Source: Cryomorphaceae bacterium (lineage in GTDB: Bacteria > Bacteroidota > Bacteroidia > Flavobacteriales > Flavobacteriaceae). From it: a stretch of DNA of 44,358 bases. Each line of letters starts with the position of its first letter. Positions within the stretch are counted from its first letter, which is position 1. The position numbers and the translations under genes are program-made. Positions 30,915 through 39,185 of this stretch are shown piece by piece. Where the stretch lies: the NCBI GenBank assembly GCA_003331265.1, contig QOPV01000001.1, positions 1-44,358 of the forward strand, written 5' to 3'. Under the pieces are notes generated by a model, which saw only the letters and a list, made by a program, of their open reading frames with translations, was not told the DNA's origin and did no database searches.

Positions 30915-33764
30915 ATGCCATTAAGAAAAGATTTAAAAAGTATATTGATAATTGGTTCAGGCCCAATTATTATAGGACAAGCATGTGAATTTGATTATTC
31001 TGGATCTCAAGCACTTAGGTCCTTAAGGGAAGACGGAATAAAAACAATTTTAATTAATTCTAATCCTGCAACAATAATGACTGATCCAGTAATGGCTGAT
31101 CACGTTTATTTAAAACCATTAACTACTAAATCAATTAAAGAAATTTTATCCAAACATCAAATTGACGCTGTATTACCTACAATGGGTGGCCAAAGTGCAT
31201 TAAACCTGTGTATTGAAGCTGACGAAAAGGGTATCTGGAAAGATTTTAATGTAGAAATTATTGGCGTTGATATTGATGCAATCAATATTTGTGAGGACAG
31301 AGAACAATTTAAACAACTTCTAAAGAAAATAGAAATTCCTGTGGCTCCTGCCAAGACAGCCACTTCTTTTTTAAAAGGTAAAGAAATTGCTCAAGAATTT
31401 GGATTTCCATTGGTAATTCGACCTTCTTTTACTTTAGGAGGGAGTGGAGCGTCATTAGTCTATAAAGCTGAAGATTTTGATGAGTTGTTAACCAGAGGCT
31501 TAGAGGCCTCTCCAATTCATGAAGTTCTAATTGATAAAGCACTTATGGGATGGAAAGAATATGAGTTGGAGCTATTAAGAGATAAAAATGATAACGTTGT
31601 AATAATATGTACTATTGAAAATATGGATCCAATGGGAATTCATACAGGGGATTCAATAACTGTCGCCCCAGCTATGACATTGTCTGATACTGCCTATCAA
31701 AGAATGAGAGATATGGCTATAAAAATGATGAGAAGTATTGGTGATTTTGCAGGAGGTTGTAATGTTCAGTTCGCTGTTAGCCCTGATGAAAAAGAAGATA
31801 TAATTGCTATTGAAATTAACCCAAGAGTATCAAGATCTTCTGCCCTTGCATCAAAAGCATCTGGTTATCCAATTGCCAAAATAGCAAGTAAACTTGCTAT
31901 TGGCTATAGTTTAGACGAGTTAGATAACCAAATAACAAAATCAACCTCTGCTTTATTTGAACCTACTCTAGACTATGTAATTGTTAAAATTCCTAGATGG
32001 AATTTTGACAAGTTTGAAGGTTCTGAAAGAACATTAGGTCTTCAAATGAAATCTGTTGGAGAAGTTATGGGTATTGGTAGATCTTTTATGGAAGCTTTAC
32101 ATAAAGCTACTCAATCATTAGAAATTAAAAGAAATGGGATTGGAGCTGATGGGAAAGGTTATACAGATTATGAAACTGTAATTAGTAAATTAACCAATGC
32201 ATCTTGGGATAGAGTTTTTGTTATTTATGATGCAATTAAAATGGGAATTTCTTTAGAAAGAATACATGAAATTACCAGAATAGATATATGGTACTTGAGG
32301 CAATATGAATCGTTAATTGTTTTAGAAAAGGAAATTTCTAAGTTTAATATTGATGATATTTCAAAAGAATTATTGTTGGAAGCTAAACAAATGGGTTTTG
32401 CTGACCGTCAAATTGCTCATATGTTGGGTTGTTTGGAAAGTGTAGTGCATAAAAAAAGAAAAAGTCTAAATATTAAAAGAGTATATAAGCTTGTAGATAC
32501 ATGTGCTGCAGAGTTTAAAGCTAAAACACCATATTATTATTCTACTTTTGAAGAATCCATTCAATTATCCGATGGTACAATAACTACACAAAACGAGAGT
32601 GAGGTAACTGAAAGAAAAAAAATTATTGTTTTAGGTTCAGGTCCCAATAGAATAGGTCAAGGAATAGAATTTGATTATTGCTGTGTTCATGGTGTTCTTG
32701 CTTCATCTGAGTGTGATTATGAAACAATAATGATAAACTGTAACCCTGAAACTGTTTCAACTGATTTTGATATTGCAGATAAGTTATATTTTGAACCTGT
32801 TTTTTGGGAACACATTTATGATATTATTCAGCATGAAAATCCAGTTGGAGTAATTGTTCAATTAGGAGGACAAACTGCACTTAAATTAGCAGAAAAATTG
32901 GATAGATATGGTATTAAAATTATGGGAACTACATATCAAGCACTTGATTTAGCAGAAGACAGAGGAAGTTTTTCAACATTATTGAAAGAAAACAACATAC
33001 CGTATCCTGAATTTGGTGTTGCTGAAACAGCAGATCAAGCTTTAGTTCTTGCCGATAAATTAGATTTCCCTATTCTTGTTAGACCTTCTTATGTTTTGGG
33101 TGGGCAAGGAATGAAAATTGTTATAAACAAGACAGAATTAGAGGCTCACGTTGTTGATCTTCTTCAAAAAATACCTAATAATAAACTTTTACTAGATCAC
33201 TATTTAGATGGTGCAATTGAAGCTGAAGCAGATGCAATATGCGACGGTGAAAATGTTCTGATAATAGGAATAATGGAGCATATAGAACCTTGTGGAGTTC
33301 ATTCAGGAGATTCTAATGCTACCCTTCCTCCATTTAACTTAGGTAAGCTGGTTATGCAACAAATTGTAGACCATACTAATAAAATAGCTTTATCATTAAA
33401 TACGGTTGGTTTAATTAATATTCAATTCGCTATAAAAGATGAAGTGGTTTATATAATTGAGGCTAATCCAAGAGCTTCAAGAACAGTTCCATTTATAGCA
33501 AAAGCTTACAAGCAACCTTATGTAAATTATGCAACCAAAGTAATGTTAGGTAAATTAAAAGTTTCTGATATTCAATATAATCCAGTTCTAGATGGTTTTG
33601 CTATTAAGCAACCTGTTTTTTCTTTTAACAAATTCCCTAATGTAAATAAAAGTCTTGGTCCAGAGATGAAGAGTACGGGTGAGAGTATTTTATTCATTGA
33701 CGATCTAAAAGATGATCAATTCTATGAATTATACTCAAGAAGAAAAATGTATTTAAGTAAATAA
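30915..33764 (+). CDS. carB: Carbamoyl-phosphate synthase large subunit, short form
   Basis: 949 residues. Two homologous ATP-grasp halves are visible: the first starts with KSILIIGSGPIIIGQACEFDYSG near 10-32 and the second with KIIVLGSGPNRIGQGIEFDYCCVH near 570. Glutamine-derived ammonia (from CarA), bicarbonate and two ATP give carbamoyl phosphate for pyrimidine and arginine synthesis. The C-terminal methylglyoxal-synthase-like domain that binds UMP and ornithine in the roughly 1073-residue E. coli protein is absent; the chain ends soon after the second ATP-grasp region at SRRKMYLSK, followed by a clean stop. This shorter form occurs in flavobacteria. carA is not in the window. It begins 34 bases after the rpmH terminator. 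Confidence 0.96.
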   Translation: MPLRKDLKSILIIGSGPIIIGQACEFDYSGSQALRSLREDGIKTILINSNPATIMTDPVMADHVYLKPLTTKSIKEILSKHQIDAVLPTMGGQSALNLCIEADEKGIWKDFNVEIIGVDIDAINICEDREQFKQLLKKIEIPVAPAKTATSFLKGKEIAQEFGFPLVIRPSFTLGGSGASLVYKAEDFDELLTRGLEASPIHEVLIDKALMGWKEYELELLRDKNDNVVIICTIENMDPMGIHTGDSITVAPAMTLSDTAYQRMRDMAIKMMRSIGDFAGGCNVQFAVSPDEKEDIIAIEINPRVSRSSALASKASGYPIAKIASKLAIGYSLDELDNQITKSTSALFEPTLDYVIVKIPRWNFDKFEGSERTLGLQMKSVGEVMGIGRSFMEALHKATQSLEIKRNGIGADGKGYTDYETVISKLTNASWDRVFVIYDAIKMGISLERIHEITRIDIWYLRQYESLIVLEKEISKFNIDDISKELLLEAKQMGFADRQIAHMLGCLESVVHKKRKSLNIKRVYKLVDTCAAEFKAKTPYYYSTFEESIQLSDGTITTQNESEVTERKKIIVLGSGPNRIGQGIEFDYCCVHGVLASSECDYETIMINCNPETVSTDFDIADKLYFEPVFWEHIYDIIQHENPVGVIVQLGGQTALKLAEKLDRYGIKIMGTTYQALDLAEDRGSFSTLLKENNIPYPEFGVAETADQALVLADKLDFPILVRPSYVLGGQGMKIVINKTELEAHVVDLLQKIPNNKLLLDHYLDGAIEAEADAICDGENVLIIGIMEHIEPCGVHSGDSNATLPPFNLGKLVMQQIVDHTNKIALSLNTVGLINIQFAIKDEVVYIIEANPRASRTVPFIAKAYKQPYVNYATKVMLGKLKVSDIQYNPVLDGFAIKQPVFSFNKFPNVNKSLGPEMKSTGESILFIDDLKDDQFYELYSRRKMYLSK

Positions 33765-33811
33765 TTTTTTACTTAATTTTAAATATCTATTTCTTAAAAT
33801 AAATAATTATT

Positions 33812-34990
33812 ATGGAATACGTAATCTTATTGGTTATTATGGCTGGTTTTATTTTGTTGTATTTAAAAAAACCAAACTTAAATATTGATCAAAATAGTTT
33901 AAGAATAATTGAATTAGAAAAAACACTAACTAGTAAAGAGTTTTCAATTAAAGAATTAGAGAAAGAAAGAGATATTTTAAATATTCAAATCAAATCCCTA
34001 GATGAACTTAAAACTAAAAAAACAGAACTAGAAACAACTTTAAGATCTATTTCTGATGAGAGAAATGATTTGAAAAATAAAAACATTAAGCTTAATAATG
34101 AGGAGGAAAAAAGAATTTTAGATTCAAAAAAAGAAATTGAAGCGCTTATTACACTTAAGCAATCAGCTGAGGATGAAAAACAAGCCCTAAATAATTTAAG
34201 AGTTCAAGAAGAAAAAGAAGCATTTGAACAGATGAAGAGTCAGTGGGTTAAACATGAAAAGGATGTGGAAAATTATCTTAAAGAGATATGTCGAAATTAT
34301 ATAATTAAATATGTAGGGCAAGAAGAATTTCCACATCCAAGAAACAAACCTGATAATTCAATTGAAATAATGGATCAGCTTATTGTTTTTGATGCAAAAA
34401 GTCCTTCGAACAACAATTTAGATAACTTTCCTAAATACATTAAAGATCAAACAGAAAATTTAAAAAAATATGCTAAACATGATGATGTTAAAAATGACTT
34501 ATTTTTAGTAATTCCATCAAATACTTTACACGTAATTGATCAGTTTAGTTATAAAATTGGAGAGTACAATGTATTTATAGTTACAAAGGATGCATTAGAA
34601 CCTATTATTTTAAGTTTAAAAAAAATTGAAGAATACGAGTTTGTAGATAAATTAAGTCCTGAAGAAAGAGATAATGTTTGTAGCGTAATTGGAAAGTTTG
34701 CCCATAATACTAAGAGAAGAATTCAAATTGACAATTTTTTCCAGCGAGAATTTCTTAGCACATTAGATAAAGCAAAGAAGTTACCTAGGGAAATTTTAGA
34801 AAGTGTAATTGAATTTGAAAATTCTGAAAAATTAAACCCGCCGATTGAAAAAAGAAAGAAAACTATTTTTACTAAGGATTTAAAAGACCAAGTGGATGAT
34901 ATTGAAAAAGATATGGAGACACATAATATTCCTAAAATTCAAACTACCATAACTTTTAATAAAGACAATAAGAACAAGCTGGTTGATTAA
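33812..34990 (+). CDS. rmuC: RmuC-like protein
   Basis: 392 residues: an N-terminal membrane anchor (about 2-20, YVILLVIMAGFILLYL), a long Lys/Glu-rich coiled coil (about 30-150) and a RmuC domain (about 155-320) with VFDAKSPSNNN, a nuclease-like DAK signature, and KNDLFLVIPSNTLHVIDQ. RmuC limits inversions at short repeats in E. coli, but its activity is not well established. The C-terminal tail beyond about 330 is low-complexity and charged. It is downstream of carB with a 47-base gap, and its end overlaps the convergent purB gene by 4 bases. Confidence 0.78.
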   Translation: MEYVILLVIMAGFILLYLKKPNLNIDQNSLRIIELEKTLTSKEFSIKELEKERDILNIQIKSLDELKTKKTELETTLRSISDERNDLKNKNIKLNNEEEKRILDSKKEIEALITLKQSAEDEKQALNNLRVQEEKEAFEQMKSQWVKHEKDVENYLKEICRNYIIKYVGQEEFPHPRNKPDNSIEIMDQLIVFDAKSPSNNNLDNFPKYIKDQTENLKKYAKHDDVKNDLFLVIPSNTLHVIDQFSYKIGEYNVFIVTKDALEPIILSLKKIEEYEFVDKLSPEERDNVCSVIGKFAHNTKRRIQIDNFFQREFLSTLDKAKKLPREILESVIEFENSEKLNPPIEKRKKTIFTKDLKDQVDDIEKDMETHNIPKIQTTITFNKDNKNKLVD

Positions 34991-36327
34991 ATTCCAGTAT
35001 AATTTGATGGGGATATTTCTTTTAATTCGTTTTTAATTTTATTATCAATTTCAAGTGAGTCAATAAATTCATGAATAGTTTTTCTGTTTATTTCTGAATT
35101 TATTCTGGTTAGTTCTTTTAGGGCTTCGTAGGGATTAGGAAAACCCTCTCTTCTTAAAACCGTTTGTATAGCTTCTGCAATAACAGCCCAATTTTCATTT
35201 AAATCACTATCAATTTTTGTTTTATTTACAATTAACTTATTAATTCCTTTTATTGTCGAACTAATAGCTATTGTAGTGTGGCTAAAAGGTACACCTACAT
35301 TTCTAAGAACAGTACTATCCGTAAGATCTCTTTGAAGTCTTGAAATAGGTAATTTTGAAGATAAATGTTCGAAAATAGCATTAGCAATTCCTAGATTTCC
35401 CTCAGAATTTTCAAAATCTATTGGATTAACTTTGTGAGGCATGGCTGAGGAACCCACCTCATTTTTATTTATTTTTTGTTTAAAATAGTCCATGGATATG
35501 TAAGTCCAAATATCCTTATTAAAATCAATTATAATTGTATTGATTCTTTTTAAACAATCAAATAAAGAAGCCAAATGATCGTAGTGTTCAATCTGTGTGG
35601 TTGGATAAGAATGATGAAGTCCTAAATCATTAATTAGGGAAGTGCCGAACTCTTTCCAATCAATTTTAGGAAAGGCTACATGGTGAGCATTAAAATTTCC
35701 AGTAGCTCCTCCAAACTTAGCAGCAATTGGAATTGTATTTAAAAACTTTAATTGTTCATTTATTCTTACTTGAAATACTTTAATTTCTTTACCTAATCTT
35801 GTTGGCGAAGCAGCCTGTCCGTGGGTTCTTGCTAGCATTGCAATTTCAGAATACTCTTTACTTTTTTCATCGAGTAAATCAATTAGAGCTACAAGTTTGG
35901 GTATGTAAACTTTTTTTAAAGCATCTTTAATTGATAGAGGAACGGCAGTATTGTTGATATCTTGAGATGTCAATCCAAAATGTATATACTCTAAATACTT
36001 ATCTAATTTTAGTTCATTGAACTTCTTTTTTATAAAATACTCAACTGCTTTTACATCATGATTAGTTTCTTTTTCAATTTTTTTTATTATTTCGGCATCC
36101 TTAAAGGAAAAGTTTAAATAAATATCTCTTATTTTTTTAAATGCCTCTTTCGGAAAATCTTCGAGTGATGGTATTTCTGTTTTGGTTAGTGAAATGAAAT
36201 ACTCAATTTCAACTAAAACTCTATAATTTATTAAAGCTTGTTCTGAAAAAAAATCTCTGAATACTTTTGTTTTTTCAGCATATCTTCCGTCAATCGGACT
36301 AATAGCTTTTAAGGAATTGAGTTGCAT
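34987..36327 (-). CDS. purB: Adenylosuccinate lyase
   Basis: 446 residues of the fumarase/aspartase superfamily. The signature loop is GSSAMPHKVNPIDFENSEGN near 290, the catalytic His region TRTHGQAA appears as ARTHGQAASPTRLGKE, and the N-terminus MQLNSLKAISPIDGRYAEKT is typical of PurB. It splits adenylosuccinate to AMP and SAICAR to AICAR in purine synthesis. The gene has its own TAnnTTTG box 22 bases upstream and a small hairpin between box and start. It converges on the RmuC-like gene with a 4-base overlap. Confidence 0.97.
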   Translation of the reverse strand: MQLNSLKAISPIDGRYAEKTKVFRDFFSEQALINYRVLVEIEYFISLTKTEIPSLEDFPKEAFKKIRDIYLNFSFKDAEIIKKIEKETNHDVKAVEYFIKKKFNELKLDKYLEYIHFGLTSQDINNTAVPLSIKDALKKVYIPKLVALIDLLDEKSKEYSEIAMLARTHGQAASPTRLGKEIKVFQVRINEQLKFLNTIPIAAKFGGATGNFNAHHVAFPKIDWKEFGTSLINDLGLHHSYPTTQIEHYDHLASLFDCLKRINTIIIDFNKDIWTYISMDYFKQKINKNEVGSSAMPHKVNPIDFENSEGNLGIANAIFEHLSSKLPISRLQRDLTDSTVLRNVGVPFSHTTIAISSTIKGINKLIVNKTKIDSDLNENWAVIAEAIQTVLRREGFPNPYEALKELTRINSEINRKTIHEFIDSLEIDNKIKNELKEISPSNYTGI

Positions 36328-36348
36328 AGACTTTCTTTTGAAAGTTTA

Positions 36349-36356
36349 CAAAGTTA
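36349..36356 (-). promoter_or_regulatory. -7 box TAACTTTG of purB
   Basis: TAACTTTG on the minus strand is an exact TAnnTTTG match, with the purB ATG 22 bases downstream. A 6-base hairpin (ACTTTC, 4-base loop, GAAAGT at 36330-36345) lies between them in the leader. No TTG was found at the -33 position. Confidence 0.45.
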
Positions 36357-36379
36357 ATCTTTTAAAATTTATTAAGGAC

Positions 36380-37150
36380 TTACTTTCTGTTAAGCACTTT
36401 AAATTCTTCATAGCAACCGCTTATTGCATCTAAAATTTGTAGATCATTAGCTGAAAGAATAAAGTTATCCGAATAATTACAATTTCTTAATATTTCATCA
36501 ATATCTACTTTTTCTACTTGTAATAACTCTTTAAGTGTTTCTCTATCAAATTTGGACGCTAATAATTCTCTAATTCTATAATCATCCTTCATTTGCTTTA
36601 ATTTATTTAACTGTCTTGGATTTTTACCAAATAAATTATATAAAAAGTCAGCAGGATTAAATATAGAATTAACAATTTTAGAAAAAGCTCCAATATTTCT
36701 TGATCCTCCCTCGTAACCTTTGGAGGGTAGTCCAGGAATACTATATCTAAAAGATCTGCTAATTGGAATGTTTCTAGCATCAATTTCTAAGTATCCAGTT
36801 AACTTATATGGGCTTACAATTACTTCCTCCAAAGCATAAGCAAGCTCGGTTAATTGAATTTTTGAATTTTTGAATTTGAGTAAATCATTAGTCACTCTAA
36901 CTTTTATGGGCTTGTAACCGAGGTAAGAAAGATATAATGTATCGTTTAATTTTGCAGGAACTTCAAACTTCCCTTTTTCATCTGAAATCACTCCGACAAC
37001 TTGTGATAGATTGATTACATGAACACTTGGAATAGGAGAGTTATCTTCTGAATTTTCTACAAATCCAGTTAAAGTCTGGTCTTGAGCTAAGCTGTAATTT
37101 GTTATAAAACTAAAAATTAATAAAAAAAAAAGGTGCTTATACATTATCAT
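36380..37150 (-). CDS. Carboxypeptidase-regulatory-like domain protein, exported
   Basis: 256 residues: a signal peptide ending SLAQ near residue 22, then a CarboxypepD_reg-like beta-sandwich (about 24-110, with LTGFVENSEDNSPIPSVHVINLS, DEKGKFEVPAK and DTLYLSYLGYKPIKV), and a helical C-terminal part of unknown kind (about 115-256). In Bacteroidota this domain also occurs at the start of TonB-dependent receptors, but no plug or barrel follows here, so this is a stand-alone protein, probably periplasmic. A second Met at residue 3 is a possible start because the -7 box ends only 3 bases before the first ATG. Function unknown. Confidence 0.75.
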   Translation of the reverse strand: MIMYKHLFFLLIFSFITNYSLAQDQTLTGFVENSEDNSPIPSVHVINLSQVVGVISDEKGKFEVPAKLNDTLYLSYLGYKPIKVRVTNDLLKFKNSKIQLTELAYALEEVIVSPYKLTGYLEIDARNIPISRSFRYSIPGLPSKGYEGGSRNIGAFSKIVNSIFNPADFLYNLFGKNPRQLNKLKQMKDDYRIRELLASKFDRETLKELLQVEKVDIDEILRNCNYSDNFILSANDLQILDAISGCYEEFKVLNRK

Positions 37151-37152
37151 TA

Positions 37153-37160
37153 CAAAAATA
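37153..37160 (-). promoter_or_regulatory. -7 box TATTTTTG close to the start of the carboxypeptidase-regulatory gene
   Basis: TATTTTTG on the minus strand fits TAnnTTTG and ends 3 bases before the annotated ATG at 37150. If used, transcription would start near the second in-frame ATG at 37144, giving a leaderless message. No -33 TTG is seen. Confidence 0.35.
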
Positions 37161-37191
37161 CGAACTAAAAATATCTTTATTAGAATTAAAA

Positions 37192-37773
37192 TTAACTTTT
37201 AACTTTTTTTATGAAATCAATTAATTTATTTATGGCTAATGCTCTGTGGCTAATTTTATTTTTTACATCGATTGATAATTCTGCAAAGCTTTTTTGGTAA
37301 CCATCAGGTTTAAAAATGGGATCATATCCAAAACCATTTTTTCCTTTTTTAGATAAAAGTATTTCTCCATTTATTATTCCTTCGAATTGATACGACTTTT
37401 TATTTAAGACCAATGCAATAATTGTTTTGAACCTTGCTTTTCTATTTTTTATATTTTTCAATTCTTTGAGAAGTTTTGTGATATTTTTCTCTGAATTACA
37501 TTCGTTGCCAGCATATCTAGCAGAATGAACACCAGGTTTACCATCTAAAGCTTGCACCTCTAGACCAGTGTCGTCAGCAAATACATTAACATTAAACTTA
37601 GAATTTATATAATTTGCTTTAAAGATTGCATTTCCTTCAATATTATCCTCCTTCTCTGGGATTTCTTCAAAGAAATTAAGTTCGATTAAATTTCCAAGTT
37701 TAATATTTTTTGGAATTATCTTCTTTACTTCAATAAATTTATTTTTGTTACTAGACGCAAAAATTAATTTCAT
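37192..37773 (-). CDS. rdgB: XTP/dITP pyrophosphatase (HAM1/RdgB)
   Basis: 193 residues of the inosine triphosphatase family. Landmarks are the N-terminal FASSNKNKFIEVKKI (the SxNxxK substrate motif), VFADDTGLEVQALDGKPGVHSARYAG near 65-90 and the C-terminal SHRALAINKL. It hydrolyses XTP, ITP and dITP to the monophosphates and so keeps deaminated purines out of DNA and RNA. Its start overlaps the end of rlmH by one base, so the two genes are cotranscribed in the order rlmH-rdgB. Confidence 0.95.
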   Translation of the reverse strand: MKLIFASSNKNKFIEVKKIIPKNIKLGNLIELNFFEEIPEKEDNIEGNAIFKANYINSKFNVNVFADDTGLEVQALDGKPGVHSARYAGNECNSEKNITKLLKELKNIKNRKARFKTIIALVLNKKSYQFEGIINGEILLSKKGKNGFGYDPIFKPDGYQKSFAELSIDVKNKISHRALAINKLIDFIKKVKS

Positions 37774-38243
37774 TATTTATTGTGATAGGGGTGATTATTA
37801 ATAATAGTTAAAGCTCTATAAAGTTGTTCAACCATGAATAATCTAATTATTTGGTGTGAAAACGTCATTTTTGATAATGATATTATGGAATTGGATCTTG
37901 AATATATATTTTCTGAGAATCCGTATGCTCCACCAATAATGAAAATTATATTTTTTGAAGAATTAACCATTCGATTCTCTATAAATTTTGAAAAATCAAT
38001 AGAATTATAACTTTTTCCTTTTTCATCTAAAATAAACATTTGATCTTTTTTATCCACTTTTTCTAGAATTTTAATTCCTTCCTTTTTTTGAATTTCTAAA
38101 GAGTTTGCTTTTTTTATATTTATGTTATTTATTTCGATTATCTCAAAATTCACAAAACGATTTATTCTTTTATGATAATCTGATATCAAGGGAGCTAAAA
38201 AACTTTCTGATGTTTTTCCAACGACTAATAACTTAATTTTCAT
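37773..38243 (-). CDS. rlmH: 23S rRNA pseudouridine-1915 N3-methyltransferase RlmH
   Basis: 156 residues, the standard length. The SPOUT-fold SAM knot is seen as IIFIIGGAYGFSENIY followed by the highly conserved SLSKMTFSHQIIRLFMVEQLYRALTIINNHPYHN C-terminus. RlmH acts on the assembled 70S ribosome at the pseudouridine of helix 69 of 23S rRNA. It is the first gene of the rlmH-rdgB pair and divergent from the BrkB-family gene, with 46 bases between the starts. Confidence 0.97.
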   Translation of the reverse strand: MKIKLLVVGKTSESFLAPLISDYHKRINRFVNFEIIEINNINIKKANSLEIQKKEGIKILEKVDKKDQMFILDEKGKSYNSIDFSKFIENRMVNSSKNIIFIIGGAYGFSENIYSRSNSIISLSKMTFSHQIIRLFMVEQLYRALTIINNHPYHNK

Positions 38244-38289
38244 TAAATAAACAATTGGATTAATTTTAATTTATATTTAATATAAATAT

Positions 38290-39183
38290 ATGAGTTTGCT
38301 AAAAACTAATTTTATTATTTCCACAATAAACTATATCACAAACTTTTTAAAAACAATTAAATGGGAAATTTTATACGGATTTTCTTTATATGAACTGCTT
38401 AATCTTTACTTTACAGGGATTTTAAAAGGCTCTATTACCACTAGAGCTGGAAGTATTTCTTTTAGTTTTTTCATGGCATTCTTTCCTTTTTTGTTATTTG
38501 TATTGAATTTAATCCCGTTTATTCCAATAGATAATTTCGATCAGATATTTTTAGATTTATTAGAGTCTTTAATTCCTAAAGAATCTTCTGCTTTTTTTCA
38601 TGATATTTTCATTGATATTAATAGTAATAAAAGAAGTGGGTTGTTGTCCACAACTTTGTTTTTCTCTATTATTTTAATTGGAAGTGGTGTGAATTCGGTT
38701 TTTGCTGGTTTTTCAGATTCTTATCATATTGAATTTTCCAGAAATTTTATAAAACAATACTTATATGCTATAATGGTTGGGTTTATTTTAGTTGTTGTAG
38801 TATTATTGGCAACTGTTTTTTCAATTGTATTTGATTTTTTAATTGCTAGAGATATTAGTATAATTTCTTATTTATTCTTGTTTTTGAAATATTTTTTTTT
38901 AATGATTGTTGCACTTATAGCTTTTTCTTCTCTATATTTCTTTGGAACAATTCAGGGGAGAAATTTGAGATTTATTTCACCTGGCTCATTTATGACTACC
39001 TTTTTATTAGTAATTTCAACATATTTTTTCGGAATATATATTGATAATTTTGCAAATTATAATGAGTTATATGGATCCATTGGTGCTTTGATTATTATGA
39101 TGCTGTATATATGGATTAATTCGATATCTCTTTTGCTTGGATTCGAACTAAATGTTGTCATTTATAAATTGAAGAATAATTAA
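38290..39183 (+). CDS. YihY/BrkB-family inner membrane protein
   Basis: 297 residues with six transmembrane helices after a 40-residue polar start. The entry motif GSITTRAGSISFSFFMAFFPFLLF (about 50-75) and the last-helix motif YGSIGALIIMMLYIWINSISLLLGFELN mark the YihY/BrkB family, once called virulence factor BrkB or ribonuclease BN by mistake; a transport or permease role is suspected but not proven. It is followed by priA after 2 bases, so the two are probably cotranscribed. A 19-base all-A/T palindrome precedes the start. Confidence 0.88.
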   Translation: MSLLKTNFIISTINYITNFLKTIKWEILYGFSLYELLNLYFTGILKGSITTRAGSISFSFFMAFFPFLLFVLNLIPFIPIDNFDQIFLDLLESLIPKESSAFFHDIFIDINSNKRSGLLSTTLFFSIILIGSGVNSVFAGFSDSYHIEFSRNFIKQYLYAIMVGFILVVVVLLATVFSIVFDFLIARDISIISYLFLFLKYFFLMIVALIAFSSLYFFGTIQGRNLRFISPGSFMTTFLLVISTYFFGIYIDNFANYNELYGSIGALIIMMLYIWINSISLLLGFELNVVIYKLKNN

Positions 39184-39185
39184 AG

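Noticed and set aside
30915-33764. carB as a truncated pseudogene
   Set aside because: Both ATP-grasp halves are complete and the end is a clean stop; the shorter form is known in flavobacteria.
33765-33811. ATTTTAA/TTAAAAT inverted repeat between carB and the RmuC-like gene
   Set aside because: The stem has no G-C pair and an 11-base loop; expected by chance in this composition.
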